Shown piece by piece: positions 1 through 12,280 of a stretch of 64,000 nt of DNA. This DNA is from Cladocopium goreaui (taxonomy: Eukaryota > Sar > Dinophyceae > Suessiales > Symbiodiniaceae): NCBI GenBank assembly GCA_947184155.2, contig CAMXCT020000252.1, positions 133,312-197,311 on the forward strand. The letters run 5' to 3'. A model generated the notes under the pieces. It was not told the origin of the DNA. It made no database searches and worked only from the letters and a program-made list of their open reading frames with translations. Position 1 is the first letter of the stretch, and each line of letters begins with the position of its first letter. The translations under genes and the position numbers were made by a program.

Positions 1-1415
1 CTGACGAAAACTACGCATGAGTATGCAATCTATCAGCTTTTCTCCACTGCCCTGGGATGGAGTGCATGGAAGGAATTTTTGCCGGATAGATTTGCCAACC
101 TCAAGCTCTTGATCACCCGTGCTATACGGCTACTGACTGCAGCGACCATCCGGCCGGCACATGCGAGGCCTCCCCATCCCACATGGGTCACTGCAGTTCG
201 TCAAATTTTTAGGTGCTATCATCCACAGGGCAAGTTGCTGTTTTTGCGAGCCTGTTTTCCTCATCTTGTGACAGCATCCATCCCAGACGGAATAAGGGAC
301 ATCGATGTCCTTGGCTTCTCGGCGGGATCGTACACTGGATTGGCAATCCACAAAGTGCTCAATGAATTCGATTGCTTCCCAGGTACCACTAAGGTAGCTG
401 CAATTGCCACTCCGCCTGAAATGCTGAGGTTGACAACTGGGGAACGAAGAGTGGTGCTTCTGCATTGCCTTGAAGACCGACTCTGCGTGTGGCACCCTGA
501 CACCCTCACAGACCTTAGCTATAATGTCGTCCTCATCGACGGGCAGCCATTCTGGAGTGGCCGAGCACGACATGCGTATGGACATTTACTGTTCACACCA
601 ATTGAGGAAGGCAGTCATCATATTGATTATCTCCAGATTACGACCCCTGAGGTCATACCACATGGGATACGATGTGAGGGGCTCCTACGAGTTCTCTCAT
701 GGGTTAGCTTTGATCTCCCTGACCATTGCAAACGTACCCTAAGTTCGCTTCTTCAAGCTGCTGGCAAGGGATGCCCTGATCTACATATGGTGCCATGGGA
801 TGGCAGGGATGTCAGAGATGACCCCCTTGCTACAGAACAGGATCTGCGACAGGTCCTGATTAACATGATCCCAATCCCTGGGCAGGCGAACGTGGAGGGA
901 GGAGAACTCATGAGAAGTCTGCTAACTGAATTCCTCCGTGGTTTCTCCCTGCGCATATTGATCTTCCTGCTAGATATGGTGTTGCCTCAATTGGATGCTT
1001 ACCATGCAGGTCGTCAGCTACAGCACCTGCAACCCTGGACCAGCGTGGTGTTGGCGCAACGACAAGAGCGAGGTCAACCGGGAGTGGAGCTGGTACTCCG
1101 ATGAGGCCTTTGCGGGATTTCATGTAATGCAGCTGCTCACTGAGTGCATTCCTCTCTTGCTCTTCAGCGACCCGAAGGCGGTTCCTTCCGTGTCACCATG
1201 GAGCCTATGTGAAAATGGCAACTTAGGAAGCATGGAAGCCAATGTGATGGCAGGTAGGGCCCTGTTTGGGCGTTTTCAGCTCCCCGAGGGCCCACATCGC
1301 TGTGCCATTTTCCTGGTCCAAGAAAAAGTAATGCAAGGGACTAGTCGTTCTGCGGATTCCCGTGCATACCGTCGAATTGCCCCAAAGTCCCTTGAGCTAG
1401 TCCTGGTCTCCAGCC
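1..1415 (+). pseudogene. Fragment of hydrolase-SF1 helicase giant gene (copy A)
   Basis: The frame is already open at base 1 and matches, codon by codon, the protein encoded on the minus strand at 14893-21814 (shared stretches such as EYxIYQLxSTAxGWxAW, RPAHARPPHPTW and MAGRALxGxFQLP). A GFSAGSYTG motif near nt 313-340 has the GxSxG form of an alpha/beta-hydrolase nucleophile elbow. A one-base frame change near 1085 moves reading into the next frame; it continues to about 1415 and then stops matching at a run of ten T. The helicase half found in the other copies is absent. This is therefore a broken copy. What the hydrolase-like domain acts on cannot be seen. A frameshift caused by sequence error is possible, but the missing helicase is not explained by that. 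Confidence 0.75.
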
Positions 1416-2163
1416 TTTTTTTTTTCCGTCCGACGCCTTCATTGCTTGCGCCAGGTCGTTCAACATGTTTAAGAGCATGTTGCAGTTGGGATTAATTGAT
1501 TAATTAATTCACGCAAAGGCCGTTGCTGTAGTGGCCGCAAAAGTAAACTGGTGGAGGACCGATACATAGTCCAATGCACTGTCACGCACATCCAGGAAAC
1601 AAGGCAAGACACCACAAAAACAAAAGAAACCAAAAAAACACAAGAACAAACAAAAAACACAAACCACACCAAAACAACACAAAACACAGAGCAGTGACGT
1701 GACAGTTCCAGTTTATGAGTGAGAAGATCAATTGGAGGTGATAGCTTAGTATCATCTCGTTACGTGCAAAATGACATCTTTTGTGCCATGTTGACGCAGG
1801 CCCATACAAAAACAAAACAAACAAACCCGCCACAAAACACATTGGGCCTCTTGAGAGGGTGTGGGAAGCAACAAAAGCTCAATGCGGAAACCAGGGATCC
1901 CCCCAGCCAGGATCCCCGAGATCACCAAGAGCAGCCTTCACGGCATGACATTCACCCTGACACTTTGAAGCAAACACCGACAAAGCCGGGTCGCAACAAA
2001 GTGGTGAGACAAACTACCGCAGTGAAACAGGAGAGTGAAACAGATCTAGTGTGAGAAAGTCAGCAATGGCTACGGCACTCACGGCACCCTCAGAGTCCGC
2101 TCAGTTGATCTTTTCCTAGCATCAGCATCAGCAGGCTTGCGGTTTGCGGGGAGTGTCGCCTCC
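1416..2163. other. Noncoding stretch with T10 junction, A/C-rich blocks and a hairpin
   Basis: No convincing gene. It opens with T10 (1416-1425), exactly where homology to the helicase gene stops; on the minus strand this would be a short poly(A). Two blocks (about 1600-1690 and 1800-1850) are almost only A and C on the + strand. A perfect 7-bp hairpin at 1894-1916 has the loop CCCCAGCCA, which recurs with a different stem at 12447-12471. A 111-codon ORF at 1719-2054 is low-complexity and not supported. Confidence 0.5.
1894..1916. promoter_or_regulatory. Hairpin with CCCCAGCCA loop, copy 1
   Basis: Stem GGGATCC/GGATCCC closes the nine-base loop CCCCAGCCA. The same loop is closed by an unrelated eight-base stem at 12447-12471, so the loop is kept while the stem differs. 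No function is known to me. Strand of action is unknown. Confidence 0.5.
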
Positions 2164-2542
2164 CTAGTGCTCTTGCAAGTAGTCTTCATGGGATGGGAGA
2201 TTGTGCTCGTCATCAGTGCGTGGTGATATCTGCGCATTGAGTTCTTCCGATGACGTGCTGGCTCCTCTGGCTGTATGATGAAGCTGCAGTATGGCTTTCT
2301 GCGCTTGGGTTACTTCGTAATTGGCAGATATTGTACAACTATCCAATATACAGCAAATCTGACGGAGTTGGCGTATAGCCGCCTCAAGGTCATTGACCCT
2401 CTGGGATGGGATGTTTTGTATGCCTTGAAGCTTCTGGCGTGCCTTCTCTAGAAGTTTGGTGGCATCATCGACTTCGCTGGTAGTGACCTGGCAGAGGGTC
2501 AGTTGGGTAATGGACTTTGCAAGGCGATGGACAGCAGCATCT
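2164..2542 (-). pseudogene. 3' end of coiled-coil membrane-protein gene, cut by copia insertion
   Basis: Minus-strand reading gives about 126 codons ending in a stop at 2164. The first 60 or so residues match the protein at 63519-64000 very closely (shared DAAVHRLA, LCQVTT, DDATKLLEKARQKLQGIQNI). The helical, leucine-rich composition suggests a coiled coil. The reading frame is interrupted exactly where the copia LTR begins (2543). The missing N-terminal part should lie on the other side of the element, but nothing homologous is found just beyond 12280, so the locus has been rearranged as well. Function unknown; the intact paralog begins with a membrane anchor. Confidence 0.75.
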
Positions 2543-3034
2543 TGTAAAAATCTTAATGAACCCTCAACTCAGCTCAGCGAGTTCCAAATCCTTTTCGCGC
2601 CGTTAACAAACAGGTCACACAAGGCACAAAACCAAGTGTCTTAAATTCGCTTGTTACTCGAGCCACTCTCTGGTTGAGCAACACAAAGTCACACGGACTT
2701 CTCAAAAACAAAAGACTGCTGTACCAACTGCGGATTCCAGATCAAAAGTTGTTTCAGATAACATCCTACGCAACAATCAACGATTCCGACCTAACGTGTA
2801 GCTAGTTAGTACCATAAGTGGTTGATTTAACCAATCCAAACAAAGAATCAACCACTCACAGTACTTTAGCGTCACAGGCGATGTTGTTAGCTAACAACAT
2901 CGACAAAATTGGTTGCACCAAAACTTGCCGTTTCCATATCATCCAATGATGATATTCACAGAAATCTTTACAGCATGATTTGACGAACAACTTCGTGATG
3001 TCAAATCATTTCCAAACGGTCCAAAAATGTTTGA
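2543..3034 (-). repeat. 3' LTR, portion shared with the 5' LTR
   Basis: Matches 11790-12280 almost base for base. In element orientation it ends at 2543 in CA, the normal LTR terminus. Beyond 3034 no second copy exists in the window, so the true start of this LTR cannot be fixed; it lies somewhere up to 3694, where ORF3 ends. Confidence 0.85.
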
Positions 3035-3694
3035 AATACTTCTCAACTGTTCCGAACGTTTCCGAAAATGTTCAAATGTTTCCAAAACCGTTCCAAACAA
3101 ACTGTGATCAAATCGGCTAAATCCCTAAAGCTCAAAAACCACTCTCGTCTCATTGAAAACGCAAATTCCAGCAAATACAGAGGTCAAAACGCAATGTCAC
3201 CGAAATCGCATCCAATGAAATACCGTCCATTCTAGAACATTCTCAGCTCATCAAAAGTGCAGAATCTCAATGAATACCGATGTCAAATGCAGTATCACAG
3301 AAGCATCATCCAATGAACTATTGTACCAAATAGAGGTGCACAACGGTCTAATCCCAGCGTACATCGTGAAGAAGCACGACGGTCCAATACCATATATTCA
3401 CACCCCCTTTCGGCGTGCTGCTTCCAAACCCAAAACGACACATCCCACTCGAAAAGTCTTCAGTGTCTAACAGAAAGGAAGTCTCCTGTATCAAAGGCTG
3501 TTGGCCGGAGCCACAATGATCCCATTCTCTTCCAGCTGGAATGCAATAACCCAAAGCGACACCATGTGTCTAACAGAAATTGCAACCTAAGCCAGATACC
3601 TTTGCTTCGATACATAAACCTCTCAAAATTAGGTCTCGTTGGAGACATTCAGAATCTCAAAGCTCATGCATCGATGACCGAAGTCACGTTGAGA
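3035..3694 (-). other. Probable U3 of the 3' LTR and untranslated region
   Basis: No gene. Contains short repeated words (forms of GTTCCGAACGTTTCC near 3050-3110; TGTCTAACAGAAA at about 3466 and 3571). No clear polypurine tract was found, so the LTR edge is undefined. Confidence 0.4.
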
Positions 3695-4216
3695 TCACGG
3701 CTTGATCACTCTCTTCCATGAACCAGATGCCTCTCTCTCAGGATCAAACTCCATATAGAGAAGAAAGCCAGCCAAATCCACGGCCTGAGTCTTGTGAGTT
3801 CCATCATAAGATCCATGATACTTCTTGTAAATGAATCCCAGATACTTGTTCAGCTCTTTGTCACCATCAATAGCCATCCTAAGCAGCTCGGAATAAGTCT
3901 GTCCGTTCCACTTCGGCTCGCCACTGACTTTCGGAAGCTGACACACTGTGTGAGACCAATCCTTCAGATTGCAATTCTTTGGCAATGGAACCTCCTTGCG
4001 ATCTTCGCTTCGGAAAAGTTCGCTTGGCGTAGTTGGAGACCCAACCGCTTCAAACTCTGAATCACTCTCTCCTCTCAAACGCTTGGAAGCATCAGTCATT
4101 GCTGATCCACCAGATACATTCGGAGTCTGCTGAGCCTTGTTCAACAATTCTTTCAATTGTTTCTGCTCAGCCTCTGTCAAACCACTATATCCAGCTGCAT
4201 TCTTAGACACAGCCAT
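3695..4216 (-). CDS. Copia element ORF3, 173-aa protein of unknown function
   Basis: ATG at 4216, stop at 3695. The N-terminal third is polar and low-complexity. The rest is a compact region with a W-rich segment, including LPKNCNLKDWSHTVCQLPK, a YSELLRMA helix and KELNKYLGFIYKKY, ending in a DLAGFLLYMEF segment. I do not recognise a named family. It lies downstream of pol and the methyltransferase-like ORF and upstream of the 3' LTR, so it is an accessory gene of the element, probably expressed from a separate or trans-spliced mRNA. No zinc, protease or membrane signature is visible. Similar third ORFs are something I associate with dinoflagellate copia elements, but that is memory rather than a search. 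Confidence 0.65.
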   Translation of the reverse strand: MAVSKNAAGYSGLTEAEQKQLKELLNKAQQTPNVSGGSAMTDASKRLRGESDSEFEAVGSPTTPSELFRSEDRKEVPLPKNCNLKDWSHTVCQLPKVSGEPKWNGQTYSELLRMAIDGDKELNKYLGFIYKKYHGSYDGTHKTQAVDLAGFLLYMEFDPEREASGSWKRVIKP

Positions 4217-4677
4217 GGCTTCAGCAAGTGAGGAGAGTAAAAAGTAAATCTTACTTCGGCGCTACTCAGAATCCGAAACAACACAAAGTCTAAGCCAAGA
4301 ATCCAAACAGATCTCCACAGTAGCTACCAGAGCAAGGTCAGTGAAACGCAAGAAAGAACGAGACCTGCCTACCTGGCACCCACACAGACCTTCAAGGCCC
4401 GCACACATACCAGATACACACACCTCAAACTATACCTGTTCCAGTCAAAGATCTTAGACCTTTTAAACTGCAACGCATGTCAAGTCCAGTCTGTTTCAGA
4501 CAAGTTCAAAACAGTTTGCATCAAGTCCAAACATGTCCCATGCTTCGCATTGAGATCAGTTTCGAAGTTTCAGTGCACGATCGTTTTAGATCAAACTTTA
4601 TCTCGTCGGCTCAAGTTCGAAAACCAAAACGAATCAAGAAACCTGTCTTCTTCAATTCGCGACAGCAACAACAAAAA
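4217..4677 (-). other. Spacer between methyltransferase-like ORF and ORF3
   Basis: About 460 bases with no supported gene. In element sense it would be the 5' leader of ORF3. No repeat or strong hairpin noticed. Confidence 0.4.
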
Positions 4678-5323
4678 CTATCCATCATTTCTTAATGCGT
4701 CCAAAGCACCACGAACAATCGAAACAGCTAGATTCTCATTGTAGAAAGCAGTTTCTGCCCAATCCACACTGTCCAAACCAGCATGTTTCTGAGTGCATTG
4801 ACACCGTCCAAAGTCCTTGGCCAATCTGCCAACCATCACCCTGCTGTTGCTGGTGAACTTCAACACCTTTCCAACCGGCTCACCGTCCTTAGTCTTAGAA
4901 CCTGTTGAACACAAGTGCACAGCTGCAACATGTTTGTGATTTAGCCTGAGCTAGGATCTTCGTGGTCATGGCATGTGTCCAAATTGCATTCCTCCATGGC
5001 AACTCAAAAGATGAAAACTTTCCCAACTTCATGTACTTGGAAACATGAGGAATAACATCAAACCAAACCACATCCGCTTCAGTAGCTGTGTTGTCTCCTC
5101 TAAAGTTTCGCAATGGGGACCCAGATGAACATGGTGACGAAACATGGACAAAAACTTTTGAATTACCCAGATCTTTCACTGTTTCCAACACACGGTCAAA
5201 AACAGCTTTCTTCTCCATGTTCTCAACAACACCAATGTACAAGAATCCAAATCTTCTAGCTACCTTGGAGATGCTTGAATCCGGTTTGCAACAAACCTCA
5301 ATGAACACATAACCGTTAACCAC
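4678..5323 (-). CDS. Cytosine-methyltransferase-like ORF of the copia element (frame change inside)
   Basis: Overlaps the last codons of pol (pol stop at 5316-5318) in another frame and opens with GTG at 5323, so it is either a separate start or a +1 frameshift product of pol. Motifs in order: FIEVCCKPDS (SAM-binding motif I form), VFVHVSSPCSSGSP (Pro-Cys motif IV form, with the catalytic Cys position) and FELPWRNAIW (ENV/ENP motif VI form). A second frame change near 4940 leads into a CxxG...C...H segment. The same series of motifs, in the same order, occurs in the polymerase of the unrelated tyrosine-recombinase element at about 26.1-26.8 kb. At about 215 residues it has no visible target-recognition domain. 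Whether it methylates DNA is inference; it could be an inactive derivative. Confidence 0.6.
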
Positions 5324-8300
5324 TCGAAATGGCCATGATGGCTCCCAGAGGAGCGTCCAGGACCTCGAAACCCATTGAGCTCCCCAGGCATTTTGTCAAA
5401 GCGTCAGCTGGATTACTAGATCCCTTCTCATAGTGGATTTTAAGCTTACCAAGATCCACCCTCTCTCGAAGCCACTCAATTCGAATCTCAAGGTGTCGAG
5501 ATTTCCGAGGTAGGTCCAAACCTTTCAACAGTTTGATCGACGACTCAGAGTCGGTCCGCAACACACCTGGAATCTCACTCGAGTCAAGCTCCTTGAAGGA
5601 CATCAGGATTCTCCCAAGCATTTTTCCCAAAGAAACCATCTCTTGGCTCACACTCTGCAATGCATACAGCTCGCTCTCCATGGAGCTCAATGAAACCAGA
5701 GCCTGATGCCTCGACAATGTCTTCAATGTGCATCCTCGGAATGTTAGGACTCCTCCGGAAATTCCTCTCCGTCCAGTCGTCTTCAATGGTGCATGGGAAG
5801 CATCCGAAAATGCAACAATATGTGGTCCTTGAAAAACATCTGACTCCAACAGCTTTGAATCACTTGGAAACCTAACTGCAACATTCATGTCACCTCGAAG
5901 GTACCTCAACAACATACGCATGGCATGTTCCGTGTGTTGAGTTGGGCGTGCTTGTTGAGTTGCAAGTATCCCAATCCATGCACGCAGGTCACCACGGGTC
6001 TGCGCCATCCAAGACACTTTACCTAGAGCTGCTCTGAAGCGTGCATAGGCATCACAACTCAGCTCCTCCCCACTCTCTTTGTCCATGACCGGAGTCACGT
6101 CAGGTGGGCCTTTGGCATTTGTTTTGATTTGGTAACTGGCAAACGTATCATCCAGGTAGTTGGATGGTAGAGAAATCAGTAAAGACCTTTCACCACGCCT
6201 CCTAGTGATAAGCCTACCCAGAAACCTCAACTGTCCCCCTTTCGAATGATCATGTATCAAACCAGTTCTTTTCAACCTCACACTTTTCCCAACGGTATCA
6301 AAGACAAAGTCAATTGCATCAACCGATGGCCCAACACAAATCAAGTCGTCAACATATGACAGAATCATGCATGGTTCACTGGAAGGCAACAAACCGCTGT
6401 ACAAGCAAGGTTCTAGACCACAAGAGCGTAACCTGCACTTATCAACAATCGACGACAAGTACACATTCCACTCCTGGCTGGCACTCCTCAGTCCATTCAG
6501 GGCTTTACTCAGCCACAGGTACAGCGCCTCACCACTTATGGAAGTGATGCTTGCAGGCAACTTGGCGACCACCTTCCGGGTACGCAGCGGCGTGGCATAA
6601 AGGCCGCCGAAATGTCAGCTGCTCCAACAAGCCAATCTCTTTCACCTGCAAAGCACAGCATGGCAAACAATGCCTCAGCTGAGGGAGTAGGTGACGATAT
6701 TCCAAGGGACCGGGCTGATTCAGCACCCTTTGCAATGTCTTTCAAGACTATCCGCCCACGGACCAAAGACGCGTTCTTTCGCGTAGTCACCCACCGAGAT
6801 GGGATTACCCTGCATTGCTTTCTCAAGTCACCTAATTCAGACTCAGTCAACAAGTCACCGCACTGCATGCTATCCAAATTGCCAATTTCAGTCTTCATGC
6901 CTTCAAGCGTCAAGTCACCAGGCAACTCCTCCAATGTTGAATCATCAATGGAGCCACTAGGACACCAGATCCGAATACGCTTGTCACCAAACGAAACAAC
7001 AGAACTGGAGGCATTCTTGTCAAACTTCAACGACGCAAGAGGCAAGTGACAAATGAGGTCATCCGAGTCAGTTGTGAGAAATGCCAAAGCATACACTTCA
7101 TGCAAGTCGTTGACGGGAGTCTCAGACAACGAATAATCACATGTCAGGCCAGAAACAAGTCCAGCAACATCAGGTTTCACGTCAATACGCTTGTTGTCAT
7201 CCCTGACCTCCCGATCCAAGTCCGCAAGTTCCACATCAGGTTCCCGCTTCAAACCTCTTCTCTCAATCAAGAGATCCTCTTCCGACCATTTTCGCTTGAC
7301 TCCAACAGATGCCTTAGGGTGACTACCAAGAGGATCAGGTCGAGAAACATCACCAGATTGAGAAGAACTCCCAACCTGGGAGGTGTCCCCTTCCCCATTC
7401 ACAAGGTTCACATCTACCGGCTCCTGGGACTCAATCGTTGGTTCAATTTTCACTTTCGCGGTTTCACCAGTCAATCCATCATCTTGTGGACCAAACGACA
7501 AAGGATCGAGTTCCTCGAAAGAATCCAAGGCATCTTGTCTACGCACAGGAACACTCCCAAGACCATCAAGGTCAGAAACCTCCCTGTTCGAACCTTCCCG
7601 TTTCACCTCCTGCAAAACGGTTGGTTTGCTTTCTGAAGGCCCAGATCCTTGTCCCTGTTCAAGCTCAGAACGGATCCATTTCTCATACCGCTCCATACAT
7701 TCCCTAGAGTGATTCTTATTCCCACGGGTCCCTTTAATTTCTATTTCCTTACATGCAGAACATTTCAAAGAAACCCCATGTTCATCAAGCCATTTCACTG
7801 GCGGTCCTGTTGAAGGACATTTCAAGTCCGAAGGCAAAGGAACAGAAACCTCTTGGGAAGACCTTGGAGCCTCTGGTAAACCACTACGCTCATCAACCAG
7901 TCTCACAAACAAACCATGACCATCAAGAATCTCAACAGGCATGCAAAGTTTGATTGACTTGGCTACAAAACGTTGATAAACCATCTCTGAACCAATACGG
8001 ATTCTCGCAGAAACCCAAACTCCCATTGACGAAAACTCAGGATGCAAGTAAACCCCTTCGACAAATCTTGGCAGGTTAGGATTCTTTGACATGATTGATT
8101 CAGGAAGCTCTGCAAGAACCTTACAACCAAACAGTGCAAAAACGTGGTTCCTGGCTCTGTCTCCAATCACCAAGTCTCTCGGCGTTCGGCTGGACTGCTG
8201 AACAGTCGTGAAATTGTTGTGGGAAAAACAAATGTAGTTCATACAGCATTGCAAAACAGGAGAACTGAAAACCAGGGTGTATCCCATTCTCTGAAAATCC

Positions 8301-11300
8301 AACTGCAACGTCTTCAAACCCTCTTTGATTTCCCGAATAGTTCTCTCTGCAGTCCCATTGGCTTGGTGACCCTGTGGAGGGGCTCTTTCAACCACAACAC
8401 CCATTGGCAACCCTGCTGATGAAATGAAATTCCCAACAGAAGATTCAGCGTCTGTGACAACTCTCAAAGAATGTTGATCCTTGCTACCCCCTAAACCCAT
8501 TTCAAGCAACCACTTCTGAAGTTGGCGGTTATCCCTTTGTCGATCACCAGTCATAAGAACACAACCAATGCTTGAGCTATAGGATTCACGAATAACAAGA
8601 AACTTGATATTCCCACGTTCACTGTCTTCAGATTCCGGTACCCATTCAAAGTCCTTGTTGAGAAAACCAAAATCCGCATGAATCTCAAATTCGGTTCCTT
8701 TTGGGGTTTTCTTTCGGGAATGTTTAGTGACTCCACGGCAACTCTGACAAACCTCGCAAGTCGGCTCGTAAGGCCGATGTCCTCTGAGTCTGTGCTGCAC
8801 CATCTGGTCTGCACTCAAGGCGCAAACAGTGTCCCCCTTTGAAAAACTACTCGCAACCACCGGAGATACATTGAGGGCTACATCATTCCCTTCATATGGA
8901 ACAACACGAACCCATGGTGTGTCATGCCAAAACGACAAATCACTAACTTCGTGTTGAGATTTCTTGTGAAACATCCGAACATGGTCCTTGTCAAATGTCA
9001 CGTCCCAACCCTGCTGAGTCAACTTGCAAACAGAGATAATTGGGTATGTCGTTTTCCCTACCATGACATCCAAAGGAATGACAGCTGGTTTCACATTTCC
9101 GTCTCTGTCAAAAACCTCAATCTGCAACAGCAATTTACAACTACCTTCCAAATCAACAGAAGTTCCATTAGCAGCTTGCAACGGCCCTACATTGTTTTGG
9201 ATTTCGGAGTGTTGAAACTGTTTCAAAACATCTCGGCTAACAACTGACATGCTAGCACCACTATCCAGAAGCCAAAAAGACTCACCCGGACCGATACCAT
9301 TCAGCATCATCTCACATGGTTTTGACACCACGTGCCCTTCAGTCTCGAAACACTCAGTCATCGACTCTCGTGCTGTCAGCACACCATGTGTGCCGTGCGT
9401 ATTGGGCTCATTTTTCTCATCAATAGGGTCAAGTTCAAAACCAGAATCAATTCCAACATGCACAAAAGGTTTCAAGTCACAACAGCAGGCTTCCAAGTTT
9501 CCTGCATCCAGATCATCACGATCAAGCCACATGTCCCCGAAATCATGCATGTCATGAAAGTTGGAATTCAGACAACAACAAGTCAAATCACTGTTCAAGC
9601 ACAGGTCAAACTCCTCAGAATGATCTTCAACGTACAAACCATCACCATCTTCCAAGCTCATGTCAAACACGCAAGGTTCACAAGGCAAACATGGCACATC
9701 GGGACAGGAAACCAAGGCACTCAAAACAAGCACATCTTGCTTTTGCTGGCCATCCAGTTCCGCACTCGCCTCTTCCGCAACAGGTTGATCATCGTACCAA
9801 CCTTCAGAGTACCACCAAGTGCCACTATCATCGACCATCGCAAACATTTTGCCCTTCTTCCCACCCGATTTTCCCGTACCTTTGCCTGAACCTTTGACAC
9901 CTTTCTTAGATGCTGACGGGGCACCATTAGTGCCACCACTTTTTCCAGTTGAAGATCCCTTTGAACCATCCTTGTCGCCGGTCTTCACCCGACAGTTCAC
10001 CGATATATGACCTGCCTTGCCACATTTATAGCATTTGACTTTCTCCATGTTGGTTGAACAAGCAGACACGTCATGACGTTTTCCGCACTTCGTGCATCTT
10101 GGTCCCTGCTTGTCCTTGTCCAATGCAGCATTCACAATAGGATCCCCCGAACCCTCAGATTCTTCACCTTCCTCTTCCTCAGCCACCGACGTGGCAGGAT
10201 TCAAGCCTGCAACAACCTTCCGAGATTGGAGATGCAAGTCCTTGAAGAGCCTGTGCTGTTGTTCAAATCGACGCGCAGCAAGTCGATAACTCGAATACGA
10301 TTCCCCACCACTATGCATCAAACAGTAGTTTCTTACATCGTTAGGCAACGAACGAACCAGCATGGTCAACATGTCAGAATCCCCAATCGCTAATCCAACA
10401 CTGTCACCCAACAAGGTGGAAATCATTCGTGTGTACTTCGCACATGCAAGCTCAATCTGGCGAATCAAATCTGAACTATCTTGTCCTTGAAAGACCCTGT
10501 TCAGCAACTGCACTCGCAATGAAAGACCCTCAGTTCTACTACGGAGACTGAATTCGTGGGACAACTGCCGAAGAAGTTCGAAACCATTTCCAAGGTACAG
10601 ATTGCTACTGCTATATGGATCACCCAAAGTGACTCCCGGGACAATGTCAATCCCTTCCTGAAATGATTGAATCATGACTGCAATCCTACCATGGCTTCCA
10701 AAAGTTGCCTTCAAAATGGCACTAAGTCTCACAGCCCTAGACTGCTGGTCAACACCCAAGGTGCTCCACGCAATACTCGTCGGCCAGTGAGTCGACTGTT
10801 CGATCTCTCGCCCAAACTGGACAGATCCCTGGCTAGCCCATGCTACCAGTTCCTGAACATAGGAAGTAAACCCCAAAACCTCATCTTCGCGGGTTTTCCA
10901 GGCTGAATAGTCAACAGTGGGACTAGGACCCAACCACTTCTCACTTCTTGAGAAAACATCCCTATTCTCAGATCTGCCCTGACTAGTACCCAAACCAGGC
11001 AAATTACCAGTCGCATCAGGAATAAATCCCCCTCCAAACTCAGGTGGAACATCCCCCAATCGATCGGAACAAACCTCTGGTGGTTACCATCAACCAATCT
11101 TTGAGTATTCTGAAAAACCTGTTGAAGCTCTCTAGCATTCAATCCCTGCAACAGCTGTTGAATCTGGGTTACTCGGTCGAAGTTACTACCACACTGCATC
11201 GGAACATTCTGCAAACCATTTCCGGCCATCGGATTTCTCACATTTCCTGGCCTTTGATTCATGCCCTGCAATGTCGGATTCACAACACCCACCCCATTTA

Positions 11301-11742
11301 CTGGTGGACCGTAGCCATACACAGGCATAGGTGGCACAACTCTTCCAGGCTGAGGCCCTACACTACCTCCCCCACTGCCACTTCCGTGGCTACCTGAAGA
11401 AGGCGGCACAGGAACTCCAGCTCCTGGAGCAAAGACCATTCCTTGGTTCTGAAAACTCTGAGCTCCTTGGTTCACAAGATCAGGTTGCACAGTGTTCCTG
11501 TTACCTGTCCAGTTAGTCCACGGGTCCTCTACTTGCAACGGATCACAACCTTGACACGCACCACCTGCACAAGATCCACGACCTGCCTCACCCTGGCTAC
11601 CAGCACCTCCGGCACACCCTGGGCAAGCACCCGCAGTCACCCCTGCCGCAGCAGCACGACCTGCACCAGCTTGACCTCGTTCAGCTTGACCTGGACTAAA
11701 GAACGACTCAGGACCAACACCTCCTGCACCTGGACTGTTCAT
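5316..11742 (-). CDS. gag-pol: Copia gag-pol polyprotein
   Basis: ATG at 11742 to stop at 5316. Two single-base losses, one in a G run near 11055 and one near 6540, split it into three frames; adding one base at each gives a clean 2,143-codon frame, so one gag-pol protein is inferred. The N-terminus is Gly/Ala/Pro-rich. Then come a gag core, two zinc knuckles (CTKCGKRHDVSAC and CYKCGKAGHISVNC near residue 567), aspartic protease LLDSGAS (about 824), integrase with HRLRGHRPYEPTCEVC and the D,D,E set (DFGFL, VTDAES, GTAERTIREIKEG), RT with DISAAF and YVDD (about 1794), and RNase H (AFSDASHA, RTDSESS, PADALTK). All key residues are present, so the element may have been active recently. Without the two repairs it is broken. 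Confidence 0.9.
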
Positions 11743-11763
11743 TGAAGACCTGGATCTCTAGTA

Positions 11764-11789
11764 GAGATACCCGAAGGCTCCCGCTACCA
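11764..11789 (-). other. Primer binding site (initiator tRNA-Met type)
   Basis: Directly inside the 5' LTR end, the element sense strand reads TGGTAGCGGGAGCC. The first eight bases equal those of the yeast Ty1 primer site, which pairs with initiator tRNA-Met. Position and sequence agree with minus-strand priming. Confidence 0.7.
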
Positions 11790-12280
11790 TGTAAAAATCT
11801 TATGAACCCTCAACTCAGCTCAGCGAGTTCCAAATCCTTTTCGCGCCGTTAACAAACAGGTCACACAAGGCACAAAACCAAGTGTCTTAAATTCTCTTGT
11901 TACTCGAGCCACTCTCTGGTTGAGCAACACAAAGTCACACGGACTTCTCAAAAACAAAAGACTGCTGTACCAACTGCGGATTCCAGATCAAAAGTTGTTT
12001 CAGATAACATCCTACGCAACAATCAACGATTCCGACCTAACGTGTAGCTAGTTAGTACCATAAGTGGTTGATTTAACCAATCCAAACAAAGAATCAACCA
12101 CTCATAGTACTTTAGCGTCACAGGCGATGTTGTTAGCTAACAACATCGACAAAATTGGTTGCACCAAAACTTGCCGTTTCCATATCATCCAATGATGATA
12201 CTCACAGAAATCTTTACAGCATGATTTGACGAACAACTTCGTGATGTCAAATCATCTCCAAACGGTCCAAAAATGTTTGA
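11790..12280 (-). repeat. 5' LTR, truncated at its outer end
   Basis: Matches 2543-3034. In element sense it should begin upstream of 12280, but the match ends there at a T10 run followed by unrelated sequence. The copy therefore lacks at least part of U3 and perhaps its own promoter. Confidence 0.85.

Larger units (their letters stand above)
2543..12280 (-). mobile_element. Ty1/copia LTR retrotransposon with methyltransferase-like ORF
   Basis: Direct repeats of about 491 bp (2543-3034 and 11790-12280) flank one long minus-strand gag-pol frame, a short methyltransferase-like ORF and a third ORF. The repeats differ at only a few bases, for example one A at about 2555 and one base in the TTAAATTC-CTTGTTACTC stretch, so the insertion is young. 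Domain order is gag with zinc knuckles, protease, integrase, RT and RNase H. Integrase before RT is the copia order. The 5' LTR (right side) lacks its upstream end: homology stops at 12280 at a T10 run, while the 3' LTR may continue past 3034. The left side interrupts a coiled-coil gene. Confidence 0.9.
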